From Bacillota bacterium (GTDB lineage Bacteria; Bacillota; Clostridia; Lachnospirales; Lachnospiraceae), in NCBI GenBank assembly GCA_023421505.1, contig JAEZTJ010000066.1:1-64000 (forward strand): DNA of 64,000 nucleotides, read 5' to 3'. Each line of letters starts with the position of its first letter. Position 1 is the stretch's first letter. The translations under genes and the position numbers were made by a program. Below are positions 16,050 through 24,180 of the stretch, piece by piece. Under the pieces are notes generated by a model, which was not told the DNA's origin, ran no database searches, and was given only the letters and a program-made list of their open reading frames with translations.

Positions 16050-17825
16050 TTATAAATTTTTAAACTGTGATATATATAAATTATAATACAACCCCTTCTT
16101 TGCAAGCAGCTCGTCAGAGCTTCCCTCTTCTTGAATTCTACCGTCATCAATGACAAAGATTCGGTCTGCTTTTCGTATTGTTGACAGGCGATGTGCAATA
16201 ACAAAGGAGGTTCTACCCTTAAGTAGTGTCTCTATACCTTGTTGTACCAAAAGCTCGGTGTGTGTATCAATACTTGAGGTTGCTTCATCTAAGATTAGAA
16301 TCTTGGGCATGGATACCATCGTTCTTGCAAAAGCCAGAAGCTGACGTTGTCCAATAGATAAGCCAGCGCCTCTTTCCTTTAGTTCCGTCTCATAACCATT
16401 TTCAAGCTTCATAATAAAATCATGGGCATTCACTGCCTTCGCAGCAGCGATAATCTCTTCATCAGTAGCGTTAAGCTTACCATATCGGATATTATCTGCT
16501 ATGGTACCCGAGAAAAGGAAATTGTCCTGTGTCATAATACCCATTTGTTGCCTTAGACTTTCAATAGAGACTTCCTTGATATTAAATCCGTCTATATAGA
16601 TATCGCCCTCTTGAACATCATAGAATCGGCTGATTAAGTTGACAATAGTGGTCTTACCGGCCCCTGTCGGTCCGACAAGAGCGATTGTTTCTCCGGGCTT
16701 AATGCAAAAGCTTACATCATTTAATACCTTAGAATCCTCATCATAGGAAAAGGATACATGATCAAAACAAACCTCTCCCATTATCTTAGGTAATTCCTTA
16801 ACTGTATCTGAATCTGTAATCTCAGGCTTGGTATCCAGGATATCAAAGATACGCTCCGCTCCTGTTATGTTAGTGATTAGCTTATTATAAAAATTACTGA
16901 GGTTCATAATTGGATGCCAGAACATTGTGATATACATAGCAAAGGCCATCAGTGTGCCGACGTCACCGGCATCAATACCAAGTAGCTTTACAGCTGCAAA
17001 ATACATGGAGAAGGTTCCAATACCCCAGCTTATATCGATCACAGAACCGAAAGCATCATTTAGCACAACTGCGCTCACAAAGGAATCACGATGCTCCTTT
17101 AAAAGCTGTTTAAAGGTTTCTTCGGTCTCTTCCTCTGCAGTAAAGCTCTGAATTACGCGCATTCCCGATAAATCCTCATGAATAAATGCATTTAAGTTGG
17201 AGCTTTTCTTCCGGTGTATCTGCCACCTGATATGAGAACGGGTCTGGATAAACCATAAACCAAACATCATAAACGGCAAGGTAATCAGAGAAGCCAAAGC
17301 TAATTTCCAGTTGATAATAAGCATTATTGTAACTACGGCGCAAATTGTGATGAAATCCGGTATTAAAGTGGTTACACTGTCGGAAAGTACGTCCTTTAAT
17401 GAATTTACATCTCCGATAATTCGTGCGAGTATCTTACCGGTTGGTCTACTGTCGAAAAAGCTAAAGCTCAGCTTTTGAATATGAGTATAAAGCTCCTGCC
17501 TAATGGTTAGGAGCACCTTGTTCGATATTCTTGCCATTAGGTACATCCTTAACTTTACTAATAGTACAAATATTATATTGATGGTGAAAGCAAAAGATCC
17601 AAGGAGCAATAACCCATTAAAATCCTTATTGGCGATATTTACATCAACCGCCCTCTCTATAATCAGCGGATTAATGATAGAGATTGCTACAGTTATCATC
17701 ATGATAAAGAGCACCACAGCAATCGGGGCTTTATAATCTAACATATAACGGAATAATCTTAGTAGAGTGGTTTTCTTTCCGACTGCTTTTATATATTCAT
17801 CTTCCTTTACGGCATTTACTGACAT
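16050..17825 (-). CDS. ABC exporter, fused membrane-ATPase subunit (second of pair)
   Basis: Half-transporter of 591 residues. Six membrane segments occupy residues 35-310. The ATPase domain has Walker A GPTGAGKTT, Q loop MGIMTQDNFLFSG, signature LSIGQRQLLAFAR, Walker B ILILDEATSSID and H-loop VIAHRLSTI. The signature reads LSIGQ rather than LSGGQ. Catalytic E after Walker B is present. The start overlaps the end of the upstream partner by 10 bases and has AAGGAGGT before it. Such pairs form heterodimers (BmrCD, YheHI, LmrCD type) that often export drugs or lipids. The leader attenuator of this operon favours an antibiotic-responsive role, which is inference. Confidence 0.93.
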   Translation of the reverse strand: MSVNAVKEDEYIKAVGKKTTLLRLFRYMLDYKAPIAVVLFIMMITVAISIINPLIIERAVDVNIANKDFNGLLLLGSFAFTINIIFVLLVKLRMYLMARISNKVLLTIRQELYTHIQKLSFSFFDSRPTGKILARIIGDVNSLKDVLSDSVTTLIPDFITICAVVTIMLIINWKLALASLITLPFMMFGLWFIQTRSHIRWQIHRKKSSNLNAFIHEDLSGMRVIQSFTAEEETEETFKQLLKEHRDSFVSAVVLNDAFGSVIDISWGIGTFSMYFAAVKLLGIDAGDVGTLMAFAMYITMFWHPIMNLSNFYNKLITNITGAERIFDILDTKPEITDSDTVKELPKIMGEVCFDHVSFSYDEDSKVLNDVSFCIKPGETIALVGPTGAGKTTIVNLISRFYDVQEGDIYIDGFNIKEVSIESLRQQMGIMTQDNFLFSGTIADNIRYGKLNATDEEIIAAAKAVNAHDFIMKLENGYETELKERGAGLSIGQRQLLAFARTMVSMPKILILDEATSSIDTHTELLVQQGIETLLKGRTSFVIAHRLSTIRKADRIFVIDDGRIQEEGSSDELLAKKGLYYNLYISQFKNL

Positions 17826-19585
17826 ATGGCCACCTCCTTTTTTAGTGATTTGGACTCGGTAGTTTGAGAGTCCTTTAGATAATCCCCGTATTGAGCCATA
17901 TAGGTATTATAATAGTAACCTTTTAATTGCAGTAGGGCGTCATGGGTTCCCCGCTCAGCAATCCTACCATCCTCAAGGATTATAATTTCGTCTGCACTAC
18001 GAACCGCAGAGATTCGGTGGGCAATGATAATTTTGGTAGCATCTAGTTGATTTAGCGATTTTTGTATTAAGTGTTCAGTTTCCATATCCAGAGCCGAGGT
18101 AGAGTCATCGAGGACCAGTATAGGGGTCTTCTTAGCAAGGGCTCTGGCTATACTAATCCGTTGTTTTTGACCACCGGAAAGGCCCACACCACGCTCACCT
18201 ACAACAGTTTCATATTGTTCTTCCATCTTTTCAATAAAGGTTCTTGCCTGTGCTTCGGATACAGCCTCAATAACCTCCTCCTGCAAAACAAGGTGTTTCT
18301 TGCCCATCTTCACATTCTCACTAATGGTATCGGAAAATAGAAAAACATCCTGCATAACCAGCGAAATACATCTTCGTAGCTGGTTAAGAGATAAATCCTT
18401 GATATTAATATCATCTATCCTGATTTCACCCTCTGTTACGTCATAAAAACGCTGTAAAAGATTAATAATTGAGGTCTTTCCTGTTCCGGTAGCTCCCATA
18501 ATACCGATGGTTTTGCCTGCAGGTAGATCAAAACTGATATCAGCAAGGATATTCTTATTCTCAAGAGCAAAGGATACCTTGTTAAAGCTGATATTACCTT
18601 GTATATTTTCTAATATAACCGGTGCAGCGATTTCGGTTATAAGGGGTTGTTCGGCATAAATCTTTTTAATTCTTTTGCCGGAGGCGATTGAGGAAGCAAA
18701 CATGTTGGTTAACCAGCCAAGCATCTCCATCGGCCATACAATATTCATTGAATACTCCGCAAAAGCGCCTAAAGTGCCTAAACTCATCTTATCTCCTATT
18801 ACGAAATATCCACCAAGGATGATTACTACTAACGGAAGAGCTTTTGTTACAAACTGAAAATAAGGATAAAGTTTAATAAATACCTTTGATTGTTCCATAT
18901 TAAGTTCATAATACCTTTGATTATGAGAAAGAAACTTCTTAATCTCGAATTTTTCTCTGGCGAAGGCTTTTACCGTACGAACTCCGGATAAATTCTCCTG
19001 TGCAACAGTATTCAGCTTGGCATTTTCCTCACTGATTGCTTCATATATTCTGCCCAGCTTTTTCTCCATGTATAGGGCAAGACAGCCCATAAGAGGAATG
19101 ATAATAGTTGGTATGATTGCCAGAGTCGGGCTCAGCCGGTACATACAAAATAGTACCAGAGAGGTATGGATTGCTATTTCTATAAGCAGCATGCCAACAA
19201 AGCTAATTCCCTCCCAGATCCGGTCCACATCATCCTTGACACGTGACATTAGCTCACCGGTGTTGTTTTTATCAAAAAAGCTTAAGGAAAGACCTTGGAT
19301 ATGATGAAACAAATCCCTCCTTATATTCGTAGCTATTTTTGAACTTACTAGGTCATAAGTTAATTCCTTTAAATACTGGAAGATACACCTCCCGATACCA
19401 ATACTTAGTACAATGATAAGCAGCTTCCAAAGCAGGTTGATATCCCCACCTATAATAACATCATCAATAATATGTTTTGTAACCTGTGGTGACAGCATAT
19501 CTAGGGATACCGCGATAACAGTACATAGTATACCAAGCAGATAAACAAACCAATATTTTAATATATACTTTGATAATTTTTTCAT
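17816..19585 (-). CDS. ABC exporter, fused membrane-ATPase subunit (first of pair)
   Basis: Partner half-transporter of 589 residues: six membrane segments, then an ATPase with Walker A GATGTGKTS, Q loop VMQDVFLFSD, signature LSGGQKQRISIAR and H-loop IIAHRISAV. After Walker B (PILVLDDSTSALD) the catalytic glutamate is replaced by aspartate. This marks the degenerate ATP site of asymmetric heterodimeric exporters. GGAGGG lies 6 nt before the ATG used here. A TTG 12 bases upstream is part of that ribosome site and is rejected. Transcription passes a leader peptide and an intrinsic terminator about 125-155 bases before this start. Confidence 0.93.
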   Translation of the reverse strand: MKKLSKYILKYWFVYLLGILCTVIAVSLDMLSPQVTKHIIDDVIIGGDINLLWKLLIIVLSIGIGRCIFQYLKELTYDLVSSKIATNIRRDLFHHIQGLSLSFFDKNNTGELMSRVKDDVDRIWEGISFVGMLLIEIAIHTSLVLFCMYRLSPTLAIIPTIIIPLMGCLALYMEKKLGRIYEAISEENAKLNTVAQENLSGVRTVKAFAREKFEIKKFLSHNQRYYELNMEQSKVFIKLYPYFQFVTKALPLVVIILGGYFVIGDKMSLGTLGAFAEYSMNIVWPMEMLGWLTNMFASSIASGKRIKKIYAEQPLITEIAAPVILENIQGNISFNKVSFALENKNILADISFDLPAGKTIGIMGATGTGKTSIINLLQRFYDVTEGEIRIDDINIKDLSLNQLRRCISLVMQDVFLFSDTISENVKMGKKHLVLQEEVIEAVSEAQARTFIEKMEEQYETVVGERGVGLSGGQKQRISIARALAKKTPILVLDDSTSALDMETEHLIQKSLNQLDATKIIIAHRISAVRSADEIIILEDGRIAERGTHDALLQLKGYYYNTYMAQYGDYLKDSQTTESKSLKKEVAICQ

Positions 19586-19710
19586 AAATCCCTCCAATTG
19601 TGCATTCCCTCAAATGCATTTACATATAACAATTAATAACTTTTACGAATACCGGAGATCCTATGTAATCCATAAGTTCTTATTCCCCATGGCTTTGTCA
19701 AAATTGAAGA

Positions 19711-19741
19711 CAAAAAAAGCCGTGGTATGATATACCACGGC
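19711..19741 (-). terminator. attenuator terminator upstream of the ABC exporter pair
   Basis: On the minus strand the stem GCCGTGGTAT / ATACCACGGC (10 bp, 3-nt loop) is followed by a run of seven T. It lies after the leader ORF and before the first exporter gene. In this position it can only act to limit read-through into the exporter genes. Its 5' arm and loop are complementary to part of the leader ORF. Confidence 0.9.
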
Positions 19742-19816
19742 ATAATAGTCTAAATAAGTATGCAGTTAACTTCAATTCCCGTTGGCAGCAGGCGGGATAG
19801 AAGGATACAAACTCGA

Positions 19817-19897
19817 TCAGATACTATTCCATGAGGTAATATCATATAATTTTTTCGGTATAAAATTTTTGTAATGATTTATTGCTGTAAAATTCAT
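19817..19897 (-). CDS. 26-residue leader peptide of the ABC exporter operon
   Basis: A small ORF with a good ribosome site (AGAGAGG, 7 nt before ATG) begins about 28 bases after the predicted transcription start and ends at TGA. The peptide begins MNFTAINHYKNF and ends SWNSI. It ends about 75 bases before the attenuator stem. A segment inside its codons (Tyr-Asp-Ile-Thr region) can pair with the terminator. This fits ribosome-controlled attenuation as known for the B. subtilis bmrB leader in front of bmrCD. The sequence itself is not recognised as a known family. Confidence 0.75.
   Translation of the reverse strand: MNFTAINHYKNFIPKKLYDITSWNSI
19829..19846 (-). promoter_or_regulatory. candidate antiterminator segment inside the leader ORF
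   Basis: Read on the minus strand, TATGATATTACC (then TCATGG) is complementary, with one bulged T, to the 5' arm plus loop of the attenuator (CCGTGGTATATCATA at 19726-19740). About 11 consecutive pairs form apart from the bulge. Pairing would block the terminator. A ribosome moving to the leader stop would cover this segment and let the terminator form. A ribosome stalled early would leave it free and allow read-through. Confidence 0.65.
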
Positions 19898-19931
19898 ATG
19901 TTTACCTCTCTTTCTGTAATAGTCTTCCATC

Positions 19932-19961
19932 ATTATAGCCATATATAGGCTGTACTGTCAA
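19932..19961 (-). promoter_or_regulatory. consensus sigma-A promoter of the ABC exporter operon
   Basis: On the minus strand a perfect TTGACA, an 18-bp spacer and a perfect TATAAT. This is the best promoter match seen in the window. A strong constitutive promoter in front of an attenuator is the usual design for leader-controlled resistance genes. Confidence 0.9.
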
Positions 19962-20224
19962 CCATTTTTTATACTTTTTTATTCATACGTATTCCTTGAA
20001 GTAAATTTATAACAGTTTGCGTTATAAATAGTAGCAGCTTTAATTGCGCATTGCATATCGTAACGTAATAGCAAGGATGGAATATACTAAATATCAGTGT
20101 ATAAATATAAAGATATTTAAACTAGGGACATGATATGACGGTTGGGTATGTTACCATATAATTATAAGTAAATTCTTAATTTTTAATTAAGAATGAGAAT
20201 CTTAAAGAATTGTTCACATTTCTA

Positions 20225-20233
20225 TGATATAAT
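20225..20233 (+). promoter_or_regulatory. extended -10 promoter for the RelA/SpoT-domain gene
   Basis: TG-A-TATAAT is a perfect extended -10 element without a clear -35. The stretch between this site and the minus-strand exporter promoter is AT-rich. It contains a hairpin ATTCTTAATT-TTT-AATTAAGAAT (20172-20194) and no gene. Confidence 0.6.
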
Positions 20234-20309
20234 GTAAACAATGAACAAAATATGAATAAAAATTTATGTTTTTTGTGACAGAAAATACAAAGATGAAGGT
20301 TGTGGAAGA

Positions 20310-21113
20310 ATGGATTTACCCATGTTTTATAACGAGGCAGAGGACTGGAGTAATGCTTTGCTTCTGTACGATGCTGCTTTAAAGGAAATTAACACAAAGC
20401 TCGAAATTCTTAATAATGAATTTAAGATGGCTCATCAATATAACCCGATAGAACACATTACATCAAGAATAAAAACTCCACAGAGTATTGCTAAGAAGCT
20501 GAGGCATAATAATAAGGATTTGACGATAGAAAATATTGTGAAGTACGTTAATGATGTAGCGGGTATCCGTATTATCTGCTCCTTTACTTCTGATATATAC
20601 AGAATAGCGGATCTAATCGCCAAACAAAGTGATATTAAGGTTTTAAAAATAAAAGATTATATTATGTGTCCAAAGGAAAATGGGTACACTAGTTATCATA
20701 TGATTGTATCAATCCCTGTTTTCTTATCAGATAAAACTGTGGAGACAAAGGTGGAGATACAGATACGGACGATTGCAATGGATTTTTGGGCTAGCTTAGA
20801 GCATAAGATTTATTATAAATTTGAAGGTAATGCGCCGGAGCATATCAGAAAAGAGCTTAAGGAATGCTCTGATATCGTTGCATATTTAGATCAGAAGATG
20901 CTAAGTTTGAATGAAGAGATTAAGGGCTGTACCAGAGAGCGAATAGAAGAATTTCATCAAGAAATTACAAGTACCTATAGCTCCGTCGTAGCAGAATCCT
21001 TTGGCACAATAATAGAGGAAGAAGAGGAAACTGCAGCAAGGAAGGAAGATGAAGTTAAATCTGAGAATGGGAAACCGGGCAGAAAGCGTATACTGTTTGG
21101 ATTTCGTTCATAA
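20310..21113 (+). CDS. small alarmone synthetase, RelA/SpoT domain (RelQ/YjbM-like)
   Basis: GTP pyrophosphokinase that would transfer pyrophosphate from ATP to GDP or GTP to make (p)ppGpp. Only the synthetase domain is present. Visible marks: RIKTPQSIAKKL (substrate-binding basic stretch), DVAGIRIICSF, the YTSYHMIV motif (YxSxH) and VEIQIRTIAMDFWASLEHKIYYK (catalytic E and the EHK element). There is no HD hydrolase, TGS or ACT domain. The total of 267 residues fits the small-synthetase class, with an acidic then basic C-terminal tail. The coiled-coil membrane protein starts 17 bases downstream and may be co-expressed. Confidence 0.93.
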   Translation: MDLPMFYNEAEDWSNALLLYDAALKEINTKLEILNNEFKMAHQYNPIEHITSRIKTPQSIAKKLRHNNKDLTIENIVKYVNDVAGIRIICSFTSDIYRIADLIAKQSDIKVLKIKDYIMCPKENGYTSYHMIVSIPVFLSDKTVETKVEIQIRTIAMDFWASLEHKIYYKFEGNAPEHIRKELKECSDIVAYLDQKMLSLNEEIKGCTRERIEEFHQEITSTYSSVVAESFGTIIEEEEETAARKEDEVKSENGKPGRKRILFGFRS

Positions 21114-21130
21114 TACAGAGGAGTGCTAGA

Positions 21131-21718
21131 ATGAATTTGCCATTTGGATTACCAACTATAAAGGATACTGTTACGAGAAAAAAGGACGAATCGTCAGATA
21201 TGACAGCTTTCTTTGAAATTAAGTTGGCAGAATACCGGGATGCCTTAGAGAAATATAGGAAATGTATTCTTGAATATTCAGGAAAGCTTGATAACTATGA
21301 TAAGCGTTATCTGGATAATCAATTATCTATGGTACAATCTGCAATTGACATCACTTATCTAAAGGAACAAACAGACAGGACTGCCGAGCAGCTATCAGAA
21401 TTGAAAGAGGGACCCATTAATCAAGTGTTAAGCACATTACAAAATCTTGTTAGTGCAATACTTGATACTAATTATAAACTGGAAGGCCTCGATAAGAACG
21501 TAGTGAACCGGCTGTCAGAGCTGCTTCTTGAATTGCAGAAGCAAACAATGAATCAGAGCAGACAGCTTCAGTTGGAACTGACAAGGGAAATAGAACAGCT
21601 GAACAAGAAATTAAGGAAAAACAATACGCTTTTAGGGCTCTTGATTGTTTTTAGTATTCTAGGGCTAAGCGGATTAGCGTTTATCATTTTATATGTTATG
21701 GAGATTATACCCTTTTAA
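21131..21718 (+). CDS. hypothetical coiled-coil protein with C-terminal membrane anchor
   Basis: No family recognised. Residues about 25-160 are almost entirely helical and rich in Q, L, E and K (for example SRQLQLELTREIEQLNKKL). This predicts long coiled coils. A single membrane segment (LLGLLIVFSILGLSGLAFII) lies at residues about 168-188, close to the C-terminus, so the protein would be tail-anchored with its coil in the cytoplasm. GAGGAGTG precedes the ATG. Tight spacing after the alarmone synthetase suggests an operon. A functional link is unproven. Confidence 0.75.
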   Translation: MNLPFGLPTIKDTVTRKKDESSDMTAFFEIKLAEYRDALEKYRKCILEYSGKLDNYDKRYLDNQLSMVQSAIDITYLKEQTDRTAEQLSELKEGPINQVLSTLQNLVSAILDTNYKLEGLDKNVVNRLSELLLELQKQTMNQSRQLQLELTREIEQLNKKLRKNNTLLGLLIVFSILGLSGLAFIILYVMEIIPF

Positions 21719-21803
21719 TTGTAACTTATGAACTAACATACTTCTTAAAAATTTTATATAGAACATTGTTGGATAGGCAATGTTCAAGGTAATATTCTTA
21801 GAG

Positions 21804-21849
21804 AAAGGCTTTGAGGAAATCTCCCTGTTGGAAGATGCTCAAAGCCTTT
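21804..21849 (+). terminator. terminator between convergent genes
   Basis: Perfect 12-bp stem AAAGGCTTTGAG / CTCAAAGCCTTT with a 22-base loop. T-tracts are weak on both sides. A second hairpin with arms GAACATTG / CAATGTTC lies just before it at 21761-21785. The pair probably ends the plus-strand operon and perhaps the minus-strand S1 gene. Confidence 0.65.
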
Positions 21850-21898
21850 ATTAAAGAATTTTATAGTTGTTTAACAAATAATTATTGTAGCATAAGAT

Positions 21899-22912
21899 TT
21901 AGCTAAGCTTAATATTTTTCAGTAAAGCAGCGAGACCTGTGGTGGCTTCTTCTCCAGTTGTATAGGTAGAAGGAACTTCTTCTACGTCCTCAATTACGTC
22001 TTCCTTTTCTTCTACTGCTTTCATACTCAGACTGATTTTGCCATCCCTTATATCGATAATCTTAACAGTAACCGCTTCGCCTTCTTTGATTACTTCATTA
22101 GGTGATTTAATTCTCCTGCCGCAAATTTGTGATATATGGACAAGTCCGGATAAGCCTTCACCGATGTTTACAAATGCGCCATAAGGAGCGATTTTCTCAA
22201 CGGTTCCGGTGGTTACGAGGCCTGCTTGCAGCCGGGATATTTTACTGCGTTTATCTTTTTTCTCAAGATCGCGCTCTACTTCCTTACCTGAGAGAACCAG
22301 TTTTTTATCCTCAGCGGAAGCAGTAATTACGATGACATCCACTTCCTTACCAACCCAAGAGATTAAATCCTCAACATAAGTTAATGATAGCTGGGAAGCG
22401 GGAATAAAGGCACGTACACCATAAAGGTAGGTTACTACGCCACCATTTACCGCCTGAGAAATTTTAACGGTAAATACTGTTTTACTATCTCTTGCTTCTA
22501 TTAAATGCTCCCAGGCAAGAATATCATCGGCTCGTTTTCTTGAGAGCAGGATATTACCATGACCATCATCCTCTAAAAGTACAGTTGCCGATACTTCCTC
22601 ACCTAGAGAGATATCCGCTTTAATAGAAAAGCCGGGATCATTACTTAATTCCTCAAGCTTTATAATGCCCTCGGTATAATAGCCAAGATCAAGGATCACC
22701 TCTGCTTCGGAGATACCGATTACAGTACCCTTTAAAATATCCCCTTCTTTAATTTTCTTAAAGGAACGGGCAATTTCCTCTTTAAAATCATCCATAGAGG
22801 GAATAACCTCAGGAGCTTCAAGGGTCTCGTTGTTTTCTTCTTCGGAGGCTATACTTTGTAATGGCATTTCCTCCGAAGCTAGTTTGTTTTCAATATTTAA
22901 TTCGTCACTCAT
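21899..22912 (-). CDS. S1 RNA-binding domain protein (ribosomal protein S1 homologue)
   Basis: Three S1 repeats in 337 residues. The first (about 45-115) contains GDILKGTVIGISEAEVILDLG. The second is more divergent and contains GVRAFIPASQLS. The third (about 225-300) is the most typical: TTGTVEKIAPYGAFVNIGEGLSGLVHISQI. N- and C-terminal tails are acidic. Firmicute S1 homologues have three to four such repeats and act in RNA binding or translation. AAGGAG lies about 9 nt before the ATG used here, whereas an ATG 30 bases upstream has no site. It has its own promoter. Confidence 0.88.
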   Translation of the reverse strand: MSDELNIENKLASEEMPLQSIASEEENNETLEAPEVIPSMDDFKEEIARSFKKIKEGDILKGTVIGISEAEVILDLGYYTEGIIKLEELSNDPGFSIKADISLGEEVSATVLLEDDGHGNILLSRKRADDILAWEHLIEARDSKTVFTVKISQAVNGGVVTYLYGVRAFIPASQLSLTYVEDLISWVGKEVDVIVITASAEDKKLVLSGKEVERDLEKKDKRSKISRLQAGLVTTGTVEKIAPYGAFVNIGEGLSGLVHISQICGRRIKSPNEVIKEGEAVTVKIIDIRDGKISLSMKAVEEKEDVIEDVEEVPSTYTTGEEATTGLAALLKNIKLS

Positions 22913-22950
22913 GTTTACTAACTCCTTTTCTGTATGTATCATATATCCTT

Positions 22951-22959
22951 AGTATACCA
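22951..22959 (-). promoter_or_regulatory. extended -10 promoter of the S1 gene
   Basis: On the minus strand TG-G-TATACT, an extended -10, about 40 bases before the chosen start codon. A -35 is weak (TTAATT at 17 bp). Nothing else is recognised in the gap up to the next gene. Confidence 0.5.
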
Positions 22960-23146
22960 CAGTTTCCTGTAAAAATTAAGATAACATTCTTTTAGGGCTT
23001 ACTTTGTTATTATGAATTTAAATAATTACAAAACGATATGGCATCACGAATTTAAAGATATAGATTACCCAAAATGACGAATCGCAAAATCTAAATAGGC
23101 TTATGACACTCTAATCCTATATTATGAATGGAGAGGTACTTCTACC

Positions 23147-23884
23147 TTAAGATTCTCTGGTATAGATAAAAGAATTTCCCTTTTTACCTATGCGATTCAC
23201 TGCACCTACATAGTGAAGGACGTGAAGCGCAGTTTGTGCCTGATGCATTGGAAGCCTGGATGCCTTCTTAAAATCTTTTGAGCTAAACTCTGTAGTTAAG
23301 CTTTCTGGTATTAGAAATTGATACTCCTCCAATTTAGAAATCGTAATCTCTTCTACAAGCTCAGTCGGGATTCGATCACACCTTGTAGAACCCTTCTTTT
23401 TATCCTGGCTCCAACCATCTAAAAAGCGGTACTCTTCTAAATTAATCATAAATATCTTAAGATTTAGATTGGAATCAGTAAGAAAATTTTTGATTTTATA
23501 TAATTCTGCAAAGATAGAGTAAGGAGATCCAAGCTTCGGAGATTTTCTTGGTGGACTAATTTCACCGGTTTGTGGATTAACCCAGCGAATCCATTTGATA
23601 TGGGGGATAGGATATGCGATTGTTACCGGAGCGACAGCCAAAAAAGCCTGAAGCTTTCTGCGAAGCTTATCAAAGCTGCGGGTCTGTATTTCGATAATTT
23701 CGTTTCCCGTAAAGATGTCGGCAATAAATCCGCTGATTTTTACTTCATGGCTCTTGGGATTGGGAGAAAGATAGCTCTTTAAAACGGAATGAACGGTTTT
23801 TTCACTTAAGGTTCCTATACCGTTCATCCCTTGCTGTTGACCGATCACTTCATCACATACCTGCTCAAATAATTGCCTGTCCAA
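23147..23884 (-). CDS. uncharacterised protein with a PD-(D/E)XK-like nuclease core
   Basis: No named family recognised. Residues 46-75 show GFIADIFTGNEIIEIQTRSF. This is a strand with D, a short turn and a strand with E-x-Q, which resembles the catalytic core of PD-(D/E)XK nucleases (the final K replaced by Q, as in some branches). The C-terminal 60 residues look like a winged helix (FKKASRLPMHQAQTALHVLH then a KKGN wing). A DNA or RNA-processing role is plausible but inferred from pattern only. The start is TTG with a weak GCGGGA site; an in-frame stop lies six bases upstream. No ATG gives a better start. Confidence 0.65.
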   Translation of the reverse strand: MDRQLFEQVCDEVIGQQQGMNGIGTLSEKTVHSVLKSYLSPNPKSHEVKISGFIADIFTGNEIIEIQTRSFDKLRRKLQAFLAVAPVTIAYPIPHIKWIRWVNPQTGEISPPRKSPKLGSPYSIFAELYKIKNFLTDSNLNLKIFMINLEEYRFLDGWSQDKKKGSTRCDRIPTELVEEITISKLEEYQFLIPESLTTEFSSKDFKKASRLPMHQAQTALHVLHYVGAVNRIGKKGNSFIYTRES

Positions 23885-24180
23885 TATTTATCCCGCTTTC
23901 TGTTATCAAAATCTATTACTAGAATAATTGATTTATATAAGATTCGCAAGTAAAGAACGCAATTAATTTTATTCATATATTTTTTCATAATTCAAAGTAT
24001 AATATATAGTTGCACTTGCTAAATGAGCTTATATAGATTTTCAAATGTATATTGGTATATATACGCAATTATTCTTTAGTTATTATTAAATAAAACAAAT
24101 AGGTATTTGTTTCTTGATAATAATATATTCGGTTCATGTATGTAGAAAAACGGTTAGATATAATGCAGGCGGTTTTAACC

